Shown piece after piece: positions 46,919-60,070 of a DNA stretch of 64,000 nucleotides. The DNA comes from Pascua guehoae (taxonomy: Eukaryota; Basidiomycota; Tremellomycetes; Trichosporonales; Trichosporonaceae), in the NCBI GenBank assembly GCA_001600415.1, contig BCJX01000011.1, positions 117,029 through 181,028 on the forward strand, in the 5' to 3' direction. A model generated the notes under the pieces. It searched no databases. It saw only the letters and a list, made by a program, of their open reading frames with translations, and had not been told where the DNA came from. The translations under genes were made by a program, and so were the position numbers. Positions within the stretch are counted from its first letter, which is position 1. Each line of letters opens with the position of its first letter.

Positions 46919-49900
46919 ATGGCGCGCACGACGGCAGCGACGGCCGCGATGCCCATTCCGAGCTCGAGCTCGATGGCGTCCATTGCGCCGTCGAGCTCGA
47001 GCCACTCACTCGCGCCGGTGCCCATGTCCTCCATGTCCGCGACGGCCCGAGTCCCCGCCCCGGCTGCTACAAGTCCGTCAGCGGCGTCATTCACCGCGTC
47101 CACACCATCTTCTAATCCAACGCCTGCATCGGGGTCAACCTCAGCCTCGGCTTCGAGCACGCCTGCGCCACCCCCCGCCTCACTGTCACCGCGCATCGCG
47201 CCCCTCGACCCACCGGTCATTCCCGTGACAATTGTTGCCTCCACCACGCCACCACCACGGCCCGCGCGCGCCGCACACCGCTCGCCACCAGGTCCGCGCT
47301 CGCCAGCTGGTCTGCCAGAGGCTGCGCACGCACTTGCTGCCGCCCAGGCCCAGGCCATGGCAAAGGTCACTGGTGCAGCTCTTGCAGGGGCTGCTGCATC
47401 AGCGCAGTCAGCACAGCAGCCGCTGGCTTCCGCTCAGTCCCAGTCCCAGACGACACAGGTACATGCTCCAGCACCCCTGGCCCCATCCCAATCCCAGGCA
47501 TCAGCGTCACAAACGTCGTCGCTCTCCCAGTCACAAGCTTCATCGTCATCCGCATCCTCGTCTCTCCAACCTCCAGCCATGCCCGGTCAGCACTCGACCT
47601 CCCCGTCCCCTCCTCCAACGCTGCGTCTCATCCAGCGCGCGCTCGAACATTCAAAGGACGGCGGCGAGACCCTCGATCTCTCTCGCGAACGCCTCGACCA
47701 CATTGGCGACGAAGAGGTCGAGTTCTTCCGCACGAAGGTTGGCAAAGACAACAAGGGCGTTTGGCGCCTCGCACTCAGCTACAACAATCTTCGCGATGGG
47801 TGTATCGCGCCGTCCTTTTCGAGCCTCAACAGGTTGAGATACCTCAACCTCAAGGGCAACCAGCTGACCGTTGTTCCACCAGCTGTGAGTCACGCCACCC
47901 ATACCAAGTGCCTGCTCGCACGACCCTGCGACAAGTTTGCTCACCATAGCTCGCCGACCTAAACGCACTCGAGATTCTCGACCTTTCGAAGAACCAGATT
48001 GCGGCTCTGCCCGAGACACCAGGAAGACTTGCGTCTCTCAAGGTTCTGTCGCTCTCGAACAACCGGCTGGTCACGCTCCCAACGTACCTCGTCAACTTCA
48101 ACAGCCTCAAAGTGTTCAAGGTCGACCACAATCCGCTCGAGTGGCCAGTGAGTCCCAAGTCACGTGCCCTCCGGACCCAGCGTTGACCATCCAGCCGCGC
48201 GAAGTCCTTGGTCCGCTCTATGACGGTACCGCCCCCAATCGTCGAGGTGAAGGGCCCGAGCGAGACAAGAGCCAACAGGAGGAGGACTTGCGACCATGGA
48301 TCGACGGTATGAAGCTGTGGCTGACCGAGAGGGCTGTAGCTGGCGACCCTGCTCTAGAGCGCGGGGATAACGACGCGTCCGCGGCGGCCTCTGGGCAGGA
48401 CAAGCAAGTGGCAGCTTCCAATGCTGCAAGAAGGTGCGTTTTATGTCCTCGTGATTTGAATGTCTGGTGCTACGATGCGCAACTGGTGGTGTATCGGGTG
48501 CTGTGGCTCTCTGTGCACTCGTGGCCACTCGGCGGTGGCAACTCCGCCACCGAACGCAATCGATCCCCAATACGCGCTTGTGCTTACGCCAGACCGTCCA
48601 TGGACACTCCAGACGTGCAGCCCGACCCTGCAGGAGGCGCTGCGTCGTTGTGGCTGGGGCCTACGCAGCCGACAATGAAGAAGCTTGGTGCTGCCGAGGC
48701 CACCGAGCGCGTTCCGTCCCCCACTCGAAACAATGCAATCGGCACGCGAAACCGTTCTGCGACCATTTCAGAGGATAGCCTCATTTACCAAAACGGGTCC
48801 ACATTGTCCATCCCTTACCAGCCCTTCCATCACGACCGTTCCGTGTCTGCATCCAGCCTCACTCCGCCAGCATCCGCATCCACCACATCATCCCAGTCCG
48901 GCTCTCTCTCTTCCAATCTGCCTGCACCAGTTCCACTGCCGCCCAACCCACCAGGCCACAGCCGAGGCGGAAGCTACAACGTTACCCAGCGACTGAGTGG
49001 ACAACTCACCGCCAAGAAGTCGTTGCCAGACCTGCGGCAGAGTCACGCCAAGATTATTGAAGAACGACGCGAAGCCACCGACCAGTTGGGCCCACTCGGC
49101 ATTGGCATTGGCATGGGGCGACCGGGCAACAGCACAGGCAACGGCCCAGCCAAGCGAACAGCCCCTGGGCCGGCCGTGGACGATAAGACGCGGTCATTGG
49201 GACGGATGGGCTCCATGGACGTCTTGCGTCGTGCCAAGGAAACGGTCGCTACTCCGGACCTCGGTGCTGCACGCGAGAGCCAGGAAGGTCCCGCGATTGA
49301 CGAGTCACGCAACTCGTACTTTCGCCGTCTGAGTATGCTGCCGGCGTCGACAATCTCCAAGGCCGTCTCGCCTGCCATGCTCATGTTTATCGACTCGGTC
49401 CGTGGCCTGCTCTTTGCACTTTCGCAGCTTCATGCCGCTCTCCGACAGTACCTCAACTTTGCGGTTAGTGACCGCGTTGTCGGTGTGTTTGCGCGCGTCC
49501 TCGAGCCTGCGGGACGATACTTGACCAACCTCATTAATGCGCTGGACCGCTTCGACTCTACGTCGCGCCGCAGCTCGCCACCCGTGAGCGCTGTGCGCGG
49601 CGTTGTCGACGCGGCAAAGGAGAGCGTTGCCGTGTTTCTCAAGATTGTCGCCGTCCTCCGCCTCCAGCTTCCCGCATTCCGCGACGCCGATGTGCGGTAT
49701 ACGCGCCAGCTCTTGCTCAATATTTACGGCGGCATGGGCGAAATCGTCTGCAGCTGGCGAACAATGGCGCCACTCCTCGCCGAGCTCAAGCCACTCCTCA
49801 ACCCCGACGGCGCACGCGCGCTCGCCCCACCAATGCTAAAGTCCAACTCGCTCACTGGCCGCACGCCCATCTCGCCCATCCCTGAAAAAGCTGAACGGGA

Positions 49901-51350
49901 GCGAGAGCGTGGTGACTCGTTGTCTCCGGAGCGCTCGGTGCGACCACAACTCGCACCTGCAGTCTCGATCCCATCGATGCCCATGCCGCCTCTCGGCACG
50001 AGTCCACGTGGAAAGTCTCGTCGGCACGCAGGGTCATTCTCCACACAAGATCTTGAGCGGGGTATGCTCATGGGTTCACCGGGATCGGCGGCACCAGCAC
50101 GCGCGCACGACTGGGCCGACCACACGCATGGCCGCACGATATTCGAGGAGCCGCAGAGCTTAAGCATGCTGGGGCCTTCGCCACCGCCGTTCCCACTGCA
50201 CGCCGAGCCTGAACCACCGATGCGTCTCGAGCCTCAGCCACCGCCAATGGCAATGAGCCAGTCACAGCCGGCACGGTCGCGGCATAATCCAACCTCGTCG
50301 GCAGGTAGCTCGTACCTCTCCGTACCGAACGGGGCATCGGGTTACCGCAACTTGTCCGTGGATGTGCGGCCTCCGACACCAGCCTCGGCGACGCTGTATG
50401 ATGGCGAGTTTATAGACGTGATTGAGACGGCGACCGAGACTGCCTTTACTGTATGGCTCCGACTCGCCGAGGACATTGGCGCGTCTGCTGCGCCGTACGT
50501 CGTACCAGGCGCACACACCAAGAGCGACTCTGTGGGCTCGACCAGTTCCGTCTCTGGCCGCTTACTGGGTTCGCTCACCCCGCTCGACTCGCGCCGGCCG
50601 CCGACCATCCCCGTGCGGCAATACAACGAGCTCGTGCTGTCGCTCAGCACAGCCGAGCACGTGACGACGACGCTGCGCGAGTCGGTGATGGGTGTCCGCG
50701 CAAACCCGTTTGCGTTTGCCCACTCTGGCCTTCCGGAGCACACCGAGACGTTTATCGTCACCGTCGTCAAGGTCGCGGCGCAGATCAAGAGCTTGTCGGC
50801 GACGCACTCGTTCTCGGCATCGGTCCGCCAGGGCATCAGCCAGCTCACACAAGTGACGCGCGAGTGTGCCATCCTGCTGCGCGTGAGCTCGCTCCGGTCT
50901 ACAGGCGACACGCCGGCGACGGCCGGGCACAGCGGCCTCGGCCATGCCCACGGCCACTCTGGGGGCTCGGCGACGTCTGGGATCAGCGCACACGGTGGCC
51001 TCGCGGGTCTTGCCGGACATGGCGGATACAGCAGTCCGCATGGACACGGCGGACACAGCGCCCATGGCCACGGCCACGCGCATGCACACAGCGGACACAG
51101 CGCGGGCGGTATCAGCACCCACAGCGCGGGCGCCATTGCCGCCCCGGGCCACGCACCAAACCCGAGCCACGGCGCGGGCTCGGGCGCCGCGAGCTCGAGC
51201 GAGGACCTCGTCACTGCCCCTGGCCTCCGCGGGCTGCAGCTCCCGACGCGCCAGGCTGCGCTGCGTAACCGCAACAAGGACATGTCGAGCTCACCACCGA
51301 TCGGCGATGGGATGCGGCTTCCGCGCGACGACATTTGGCGAAGGACGTAG
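46919..51350 (+). CDS. SOG2: SOG2, leucine-rich-repeat protein of the RAM signalling pathway
   Basis: Partner of the NDR kinase Cbk1 network (regulation of Ace2 and morphogenesis), which acts in polarity and cell separation in fungi. The first 240 residues are low-complexity Ser/Ala/Pro/Gln. The LRR block follows: RLALSYNNLRDGCIAPSFSS, RLRYLNLKGNQLTVVPPA, an intron, LNALEILDLSKNQIAALPE, LKVLSLSNNRLVTLPTYLV and LKVFKVDHNPLEWP. After two more introns come KKSLPDLRQSHAKIIEERR, then the SOG2-type helical domain (VSPAMLMFIDSVRGLLFALS, LEPAGRYLTNLINALDRFD, VFLKIVAVLRLQLPAFRDAD, LLNIYGGMGEIVCSWRTMAP). The tail holds a long Gly/His/Ser repeat block. The start is the first ATG of the frame at 46919; the codon at 46898 is GTG. 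Confidence 0.88.
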
Positions 51351-51902
51351 GACATGGGGTAAGGCAGGGAGAGGAAGAGGACATCGATGAGTTGAGGTAG
51401 GCGGACGGACATTCGAGGACGTTGGACACTGTCCGAGGGCTCGAACTGGTAGTGGGCCTGGGTTGGTTGGAGTCGGGGTGGAAGTGTTGGGATAGCGAAG
51501 TGGTGAGGGAGTGTTTTCTTGCAATGGCGCCTTTGGGAGCGGGGAGAGAGGAGAGGTAGCTGCGGGCATGTGGGAGAGATAGTGATGTGTGCTGCTTTCC
51601 GGGGTCGAAGTCTGGGTCTTGCACACTGGACAGTGTTGAGTGGGGGTTGAGACGCGCGATAGATTCCACTCGTTTGGCTGTCTGTACTGCACTGCATGCG
51701 ACTGTACTATGCTACAATACGAAGGGCGTGGGGTGCGGGGTACGCGGTACGGGGTACGGGATACAAGAGCACAGGTTTACAAGGGGGACGTGATACTAGC
51801 AAGGATGGGACTGGGACTGGAAATGATACAGGCCAGATGGATGGATTACCGTAGTGGTCGCAATCAAGTGCTGGGCCGACTCGACCCGGCCCACTTGCCG
51901 TC
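51351..51902. other. Convergent 3' flanks of SOG2 and the TOK channel
   Basis: No gene is seen. A ggggtacgcggtacggggtac low-complexity patch lies at about 51735-51765. Confidence 0.55.
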
Positions 51903-54900
51903 CTAGAACTCGCTACCGCGCCCCTCGAGCTCGGCCTTGACCTCGTCGCTCTCCTTGACAGCATCGCGGAAGACGCCCTTGGACATGTGTCCCCACACGG
52001 CGTCGCGGAGGTGGTCGCGCACGCTCCGTTGTGCGGGGTGTTTGGGCACGTCGACCGCGGGGTTGGCGTCGGGCTCAGGCGTGTGTGTGTGGTGGGGGTC
52101 GGCGTGGGGTGTCGGGGTCGTAGGAGTTGGGGTTTGTGTGGGCTGAGGGTGGGATGCGCGTGACGACTGGGCAGACTCAGAGTGGGAGTGCGAGCGTGCG
52201 CGGTCCACAGGTCCTTGGCGATGGCTGCGCGGCGGCTTGCGGTGCCGATGCAGCCCATCGTGCAGATCGTCATTCAGGTCTCGGTCGTCCCCAGAGCCCC
52301 TGTGCCCGTCGTCGAGGTCGCCCGGGTGCCCCTCGTCGGCCGCCGCGGCTTCGGCGCCCACGAGCGCGCGGCGCCCCAGCGCCCCGCCCCCGGGCATGCC
52401 CGCGACCATGTCGCCCTGGGCGTCTTCGTGCTCGTTGTGCTGGATTTGCTCGCGCACCTCGGCGTCGGCCACGGCGTCGTCCGAGTCTTCGTTTGCGTCC
52501 GGGTCCCTACCTCCGCCTTGTGTATCGTTCCCACCATCCCCACTTCCCACACCTCCCACATTGCCCCCAACTCCCCCGCCGACCCCGACGCCGCCGACAG
52601 TGCCATGACCGTCCTTGCCGTCCAGCCCCGCCCGGACCAGCGCGGCATGCTCTGCCTCCTCGTGCTCGCGCACGATGCGCGCCCAGCTGTCCCTCCTCAC
52701 GGGCGTGCGTGGAGTATCAACAAATTCCGCCAGGTGGTGGTCTTCGCACGGCCCATGCGTGTCTCCCGCGTCGGGAAGGGGAGGGGGCGGTGCGCCTTGC
52801 GTCGTGTGCGTCTGCGGGGTATCTTGGGGTTGGGGTTGGGGCTGGGGCTGGTCTTGCAAGGGCATAGCCACCCCCGTCGGGCGTAAGGCCGCCACGCCGC
52901 ATGGATCTGGGTGCGGCGTCATTTCCGACACGGGTGCATCGCCGAGCTCGGCGGGCACGCTGCCCTCCCGGCCGCAGGTAGGGCACGTGTAGGGCGGCTC
53001 AGGCGTCGACGGTGCCCGAGGCACGGCCGTCGTCGTGGCGTCTGAGCCGACAGAGCCCGCCGACGGCGTGGTGCGATCCGAGCCGTCTCCCTTTGTGAGG
53101 CCGCGCTCGGGCTCGGTGCGCTCGGCGTGCGTGTGCGGCTTGCCCGCCGCCCAGTCCGAGATGGCACGGAGGCGGCCGCTGACGCTGCGTTTCTTGCCCT
53201 TTGACCCCTTGTTCCCCTTGCCGTCGTGGTGATCCGACGCACGCCGCTTCCCGCCCCGGTCCCCGCCCCCGCCATGGTCACCGCCATCGGGATGGGCGTG
53301 GGGGAGATCCTCACCCCCGGAATGCCGCGCATGTCGCGCCCGCTCGTGGTGCAAGTCTTCCACGTTCCACCGCTCAAATCGCTTCAGCTCGCCGCCCTCG
53401 AGCTTGAGCAGCGTGCTTGAGAGCACGAGGATTTCCGCAAATGTGTTGCGGTATCGCGCCACGCGCGTCAGCATGTCCTCGTCGCACGACTCGTAGTTTA
53501 ATAAGTGCGCCTGACGCCGCCGCTCGTCTTCCAGCGTCTTTTCCGCCTCTTGCCGGTAGTTTGCCTCGGGGTCGACGTGGTCGCCGTATAGCTGGAACGC
53601 GTCGCGGACTTGCACTGCGCGTTAGTGGGGCAGGGACACGTTGATATATCGTGGAGCCAGGACATGGTACAGCTCCGCCTCTTCTACTCGCTCCGCTTCC
53701 TTCACCTGTTCCATATGTCTCGTCTGCTTCGCCTACTCAAACTGCTCCCACTCCACTCGCATCTGCCACCATCTGCCTTTCCACACTCACAATTCCGGTC
53801 AGCCAGGAGCAACGTCCTCGCGAGATCCTGGTCCATCGTATCGACGAGCATCTGGCGCCCCTGGGCCTCGAGACGCGTCACCCGGTCAATCAGCTCCTTG
53901 ATCATGTGGAACTCGAGGCGGCGCTGCTTTTCCGCATTCGACACGTGCCGGCCAAACCTGCGAAAGTCGGGTGGACCATTCTGCGCGCCCAGTAGACGCG
54001 GGCCAGCAGCGACCTGGTGCGGCGCCTCGCCCTGCGATGCAGACGACGGGTCGCGTCCCTGGTGCATCGATTCCGTGTCTCCCGTCTCCTCTTCGCTGCC
54101 CCAACCGGCCGTTCCGTTGTCATGGACGTTGGTATGACTCGACTGGGATCTTGAGATGCTGCGAGTCGCCGCATCAGGCTGCGCGGCGCCTCCGGTTGTG
54201 TGTTCCGCCGCCTCGGGAGCCGTCTTCCTGTCGGCCCTCTTTGCATCCGTGCTCGCTTCAGCACCCACGTCTTTGCGGTGCGCGCCATCATGGCCACCTT
54301 TAATGCCTTTGACTGGCCCCGGGCCGCTAGTCTGGTCTTCGCCAAGGTTTTGAGAATCGCCGCTCGGATCATCGTGCTTCCCATGATTGCCGAGCCTGTC
54401 CTCACCCACTCGAGGTGACGCGCCCTTTTCTCTCGGGGCCGCCTTGGCACCGTCACCCATCTCATCTCTGAGCGCTGCAGTGCGGAGACCAGTGGCTACT
54501 TCCGACCTCGTCGACGGGTCCGACAGCAACTCGCCAATCACCTCCTGCTGCGCAGAAGGTGATTCTGGGTCCACTTGCGGTGCGTTGTCGGAGTCGCGCA
54601 GGGGACGAAGACCTGCAAGCGACAACACACCGTGCTCGATGCGAGCATCGGCTGCACGGTGTTTCTTATAGAGATCGAGGTACGTCTTGCGCGCTGGGTC
54701 CCATTTTTCGTGATGGGCTAGAATAAAGTGCGCGTGGGGTGCAAAGACTTCGGGGTGTTGCTCGCGCTCCATCCGGAAACGCATACGCATGAACCGGTGC
54801 TCGGACCAGGTATACATCTGTATGGTCAGTATTTGCACCTCGGCAGCGCCAATGTGCACGTACGATACCGGTTACCGTTTGCACGGCAAAGTTGGTGACA

Positions 54901-56435
54901 ACGGGCACAGCCATCGTGGCGTATATGATCCAAAAGACGCGCCCAAACGCTGTCGTTGGTGTAAAGTCGCCATAGCCAATGGTCAAGGAGAGAACCATGA
55001 CGGCGTAGACTGTGTTTCTGCAATGTAAGCGGATACCATTGATGCATTTCTACCCACCCGTAGCCCCAGCCCTCCACTGCGTGAAAGACCTCGGCACCAA
55101 TGAGCCAGAATGCAACGAGCGAGAGTGCAGACCACATCAGGTCGTACAACTCGACAATGCTGTGGGAAATCAGCACGCGCAGATCCAAAGCTACAGTGGC
55201 AACTTACGCTTCCTGGTGTAAATTAATCTGGTGGATGAGAGCCATTTCGTCCACCAGCGTGGCATACGGCTGGCGCTTGATGGCTTCGCGATGCATGGCT
55301 TCGGAATACCGCTTTCTCCAGCGATCGCGCTTGTCCTGCGAGCGGGCCTTGATAAAGTCGATGATCATCGAGACCTCATTGGCCAACTGGCTGATCATGA
55401 GGACGGCGAAGACAAAGACCAGAACTTTGCTCAGCGCCTTTGTTGCAACCAAGTCGCCATAGCCAACAGTGAGTGCCGTTTGGGTCGAAAAGTAGAGTGC
55501 GTCCAGGTACGTCCACCCTTCGAGCCTATTGAATGCTAGCGCAGACAGGCCCAGGAGGACCATCATAAATGTGACGGAGAGCATAAACTTGCGGCCGGTC
55601 AGGCGAATGTCCTCGAGATCAGACGCGTGGTGGCCATACGAGAAGATAATGTTGAAACTCAGAGCAATGGCAATGGTCCCCGCCATGACCAACGATGCGA
55701 CCGCGCACCAGAATGCCTCGGCATACCGCCAGTCGGCGTGCTTTTCTCGGTACGCGCCGAAAAGGCAAACGTTGATAATGGCAATGATCGTCTTTGCTAT
55801 CCAGAAAATGACCGAGAGCCTAATACATTCCGTCAGTCATCGGTCCTTTGCTCCCCTTGCGCAGTCAGAGTCGGACTCACTGCGCTCCCTTCTTCCAAAA
55901 CGCCTTGGTTGATGAGAAACGCATCAGAAGCAGCAGGTTGGCTACCACATTCAGAAACAGGCCCACAGCCGAGAGCGTGACGCATCCCGGCGAGTCTTTG
56001 ATCCACGTCCCATCGACATCGATAAACCAATGTTGCTGAGGGTTTAGTGTGCTATTTCTTGTGGCTTGGCGTAGGCGGCGTTCCTGGCATCTCAGACTCG
56101 ACGCTTGTTTTGGGCTTGGCTTGGTGCACGCAGCCACAAGTCTAGTTCCCAATCACTACACTTGTCCACTGCCACATCTGCACACTCACCGTCAACGCCG
56201 GGATATCCAGCAGTGTCGACATTGGTGCAATCACGGCCGCGACAAGTGGGGAGAACTTGGCCATAGAGCGCGCGCTCTGTATTTCGTCTGGCAGGACGGA
56301 TTTGAACGCATCCCACCATCGAAGGACTACATTGCGAACCTGCTGTTGATCGTCCCTGCAACGCGTGCGCCATGTATCACGCGCCGACGAAAAGGCCATG
56401 TTCCAGTTGCCGTGGAGCGAGCTGTTGGCCGACAT
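51903..56435 (-). CDS. TOK-type two-pore outward-rectifying potassium channel with giant C-terminal tail
   Basis: Plasma-membrane K+ channel of the fungal eight-segment, two-pore family. It starts at MSANSSLHGNWNMAFSS; an in-frame upstream ATG at 56519 would add 28 residues. Membrane segments include VTLSAVGLFLNVVANLLLLM, VIFWIAKTIIAIINVCLFGA and LMVLLGLSALAF-like helices. The first pore is STQTALTVGYGDLVATKA and the second VMVLSLTIGYGDFTPTTAFG. The cytosolic part after the second pore is about 900 residues in two long exons (53702-54859 and 51903-53615), far longer than in yeast Tok1. It has coiled and acidic parts, RNCECGKADGGRCEW, a CPTC pair (YTCPTCGREGS) and Gly/His/Asp-rich low-complexity sequence. 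Both selectivity filters are intact, so channel function is likely. Confidence 0.87.
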
Positions 56436-57404
56436 GGTGGCGGTGACCACTGGGGTGAGGAGGCTGGAGTCAGCAAGTGTCACGAGAGAGGTATAGTGAT
56501 GAGTAAAGAGGGATATCATCCGTCCACGTAACCGGTCTACCTTGACAGTTCTGGCTGCCACGCGCTGTGTGTGGTAGGAGTGGTGACGATGTTTCAGACG
56601 ATAGCGGCTTAGTTGGGACGTGTACTGTGTGGGTGGGCAGACCTACCAGTGGCCGATCGAGGCCTAATCTTTACCAGGACCAGAATCGTCTATAGTCTGA
56701 ATGACTTGGAGGTGGTGGACAATGAAGAGTATGCTAGGTAGAGGCAAGCATTGTTGTGTGTCCAGGTCTGTTGGTTGTCAACGTTGTTGTAAAGGTGGAG
56801 AGTTGCTTGGCCCTCGGTCTCTCTCGGTCAATAATGTGTACCTTGTCGACACCACTTGCCGTCTACCCTGTACAATGTGTGTATTTATACTACTCGTTCT
56901 TTTCTCTTTGCACTTAGCAAAGCAAATTACGGCATGTTAAAGCCTGGAGCTCCGGAATCTGAAACTACGTCATTTCACGTGGTTGATCGTCTGTTTGTTG
57001 TTGCCGCGCCACGCGATTGATTGATTGCCTTGCCTTGCCTTGCCTTGCCTGGCCTGGCCTTGCCACTCTCGGATCCGAGAGATTTGGTGCCTGGCTTGGA
57101 AGGGGCCGGCCCGTTGACTGCTGCTGAGTGAGCGAGTTGTGCGAGGTGAGCGAGGTGGAGGGCACACCAAGTGGTGGGTGGTGGTTGACTAAATCGTCCA
57201 CTGCGCGACTCTGTCTCTACTCAAATCTCCAGCCCCATACTCCTAGGCCACTTGTTGCCACTCATCTCATCTCGCATCTGCATATTCTCCTCGCTGAGAT
57301 TACCACGACTTGGGCCTTAAGAACCCATCTCTCCCACCATCTCCTCGTCGCTACGGCGCCACTTCACCATCTCACCATCCCGCCGCACGCGCGGCCTCTC
57401 TACG
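56436..57404. other. Divergent intergenic region between TOK channel and Zn2Cys6 gene
   Basis: Nearly 1 kb without a recognised gene. A CCTTG pentanucleotide array runs at about 57028-57064. Confidence 0.6.
57028..57064 (+). repeat. Pentanucleotide tandem repeat (CCTTG)n
   Basis: Five to six copies of ccttg are followed by two cctgg variants, in the promoter region of the Zn2Cys6 gene. Confidence 0.9.
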
Positions 57405-59763
57405 ATGCAACCACCAAACCCTTTGTTCAACGGCGTGACACGCAAGCAGAATGTCGCCTGCGACGCGTGCCGTGCAAAGAAGATCCGATGCAAGGTGAGT
57501 GCACCCACTCACTCTTATCGCTGCCTCCATGAAGCCGATACTGACGCCCAGCGCCTGACGACAGCCGAGCCGGTGGGTGCGATACGACTGTGGCAGCAAC
57601 GCTGACGACAGTGCGAGCAATGCACTTCCAAGGAAATTGAGTGCACGAGCAACTACATTGAGCAGCTGCAGACTAAGCCACGCCGCCCACGGCGCTTCCG
57701 GAGTGGTGAAGACAAGGATGATCGTCCGGGACCGTCACGCTCGCCGGCTGTGGCTCCGGCGCCAGCCATTCCGCAGCGTCCTACAGCCTCAGGAACTGAG
57801 GATGAGGCCAACGGTACATCTCCAGCACCGCGGTTTGCAATGGACGAGTAAGTGCAGCGGTTGACGTGGTGCTCACCGTCCGCCGTTGGGCTCTTCTTCA
57901 GACATAAGCACGCGGCTGACATCAGTGCCATGACAATGATCTCCACCTGGATGGCTCCTGGACGTGCACGTGCACCAGCAGACCCAGCAGCGGCCCAACT
58001 GGATCTCCTCCGTTACCTGTTCAACCCGACGCCGGTGCTCCACCACGACTGGCGATACTCGGACGTTGCAGCGCTTGATCAAGGACACGCTGGCACCGCC
58101 GATCTGTGGGAGGAGCAGGGCGGCGTGTGGGACGAGGCACCGAGTGCTGCCCACGTTGGTCTGTGGGCGGGAGGCGAGAGCGAGCTGGAAGGGTGAGTTT
58201 TGTTGGCTAGGGGTGCGACCGGGGGCTGGTACATCAGACATGCGGGCACCAGGCTATTCTCAAGCTCGCGCCGCTAACGGTTGCAGACTTGCTCTGGAGC
58301 TCATTGATTCATTCTTCACAATTGTCGACTCGCGCATACCAATCCTCGACCCGTCATTTATGGCGCGCTTCCAGAACCCAACAGTTGACCCGCTGCCCCA
58401 TGCTCTCCTCGCTGTGGTCCTGGCATTTGGCGCCAAGTTTTCAGAACACGCATCTCTCGTCGCTGATCGCGACGAGTGTAGTGCCCGAGAGACAGAGGGC
58501 AGGAGGAGATCGCGTCTCGCGCAGCTGCTCGTTATCCGCGCCCGTGAAGTGGTAGAGACAAACAAGGTACACCGTGTGGCTACTCTCCCGAACGTGCAAA
58601 CATTGTTGCTCCTCGAGGCGCTGCTAGGGCGTGAGTTAGGATCTTCCAAATCTAGAGGCATTAGTATTGACTGTTGCAGAATCTCCGGTGCTCAAGCGAC
58701 GTGGGTACCAGTGAATTTGGGGGCAACCGCTAACCCCAGGGTATCGCGCTTCGTACCTCGCCAACGCTGGACGACATCTCGAGGAGTTGCAAACCATGCT
58801 ACTTTGTGTGGAGACTGGTGTCAAGGACGAAAAGATCCGGGCAGAGTTGGCTCTGTATATGATGGCCGGCATTGAGGCAGCCTTGTTCCGGTTGACGCCA
58901 TCAAACCTCGGGTTTATAACTGATTACGCTCCCATCCTCGCGGGGTCGTTGAATGGTGACGACGATGTGAGGCGCTCTTTCCTCCGAGAGACATCTTGGG
59001 CTGACACAGCAGACATGGCTCCACTCTGCACGCGCAGGAGCGAGCATCTACCGCAAGATTTCGTCAGAGTTGTGGAACCCCCATGTCTCGGCCAACGGCA
59101 TCCCGCTGTCCGTGCTACGCGATTTTGTGCACGACCACTCGTCCTGGCGCGACTTGTACCTCGCAAAGGTCGGCTTCCAAGTGCCGCTCCCGGACTCGTG
59201 GGACTTTGCGACGAGTGTCAAGGCCGCGTCGACTGATATTTTCTACCATGCCTTGTGGCTCGTGGCCGACCGTGCCGTGCGCGACTTTGGCATCAATGAA
59301 GCCGCAGACGGGCCCACGCGCGGCATGTTTGCGTTCGAGGTCGCGAGCATGCGGGAGCGCTTGAAAGGCGAGGCACTGCACAGTGCACTGCGTATTGCCA
59401 TGGTCACGGCCGTGTCGACTGAGCAGGGGTTCCTCCGCCTCGACCCGTGAGTACCAATGTTGTCCACTTATACACTACCTTGTCAATGTCCATTCTCAAA
59501 CACTGTCCTTCTTAAGGTATAACCGCTAACAGCTCAGACTCGTCCTTTACCGTCCCATCTACGATGCAGGACTGCATCTCGCTCGTCTTGGCCGCGACGA
59601 CTGCCTGGGTTGCGTCATGGGACTCAAGCAGTATGCCACGCCGTACCCGCAAATGTGGGACCTCGCGGTCGAGATTGAGACCATGCTTGCAAAGAATGCC
59701 GCAGTGCAGCAGCTGGCACCACCAACAGACGCTGTGATGAGCACACATGCCATCTTGGCGTAA
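57405..59763 (+). CDS. Zn2Cys6 fungal transcription factor
   Basis: Nuclear regulator with an N-terminal binuclear zinc cluster and a fungal-specific middle homology region; target genes unknown. The cluster is spread over three exons: NVACDACRAKKIRCK, a 21-nt micro-exon encoding RLTTAEP, then CEQCTSKEIECTSN. The six Cys have family spacing only when the micro-exon is included. Downstream are a basic linker (TKPRRPRRFRSGEDKDD), DKHAADISAMTMISTWMAPG, LALELIDSFFTIVDSRIPIL with DPSFMARFQNP, and the regulatory domain GYRASYLANAGRHLEELQTM, SIYRKISSELWNPHVSAN, LSVLRDFVHDHSSWRDLYLA. It ends VMSTHAILA. At least seven short introns interrupt it. Length is about 600 residues, typical. Confidence 0.88.
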
Positions 59764-59964
59764 GGTGTCGATAGAACTCCATCAGGCATCAGCCAGCCAT
59801 TTTGTAGTAGACGCCCCTATCAATGACGTGGTGCCAAGTGCCACTGTAGCGATTCTGGGACAAAATACGGAAAATACACGAGACAAATAAATACCCGCCT
59901 CGCCCCTCCACCAACTTTTCGATTTTGGATGCGGCCCACTCGCTCGCACCCAAAATCCACACTC
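59764..59964. other. Short intergenic spacer
   Basis: 3' flank of the Zn2Cys6 gene and upstream region of the snoRNA host gene. Confidence 0.5.
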
Positions 59965-59970
59965 TATAAA
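59965..59970 (+). promoter_or_regulatory. TATA box of the snoRNA host gene
   Basis: ctcTATAAAtg lies about 80 bases before a strong donor (GTAAGT at 60048), placing transcription start near 59995. Confidence 0.6.
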
Positions 59971-60070
59971 TGCGTCCCAACGCGTCGCCCATTTCTCTTT
60001 CCCACTTCTATCCCCACTTCCACATCCCATCCACCGCGGCAAAGCCGGTAAGTCATCCCCTTCCCCACCC

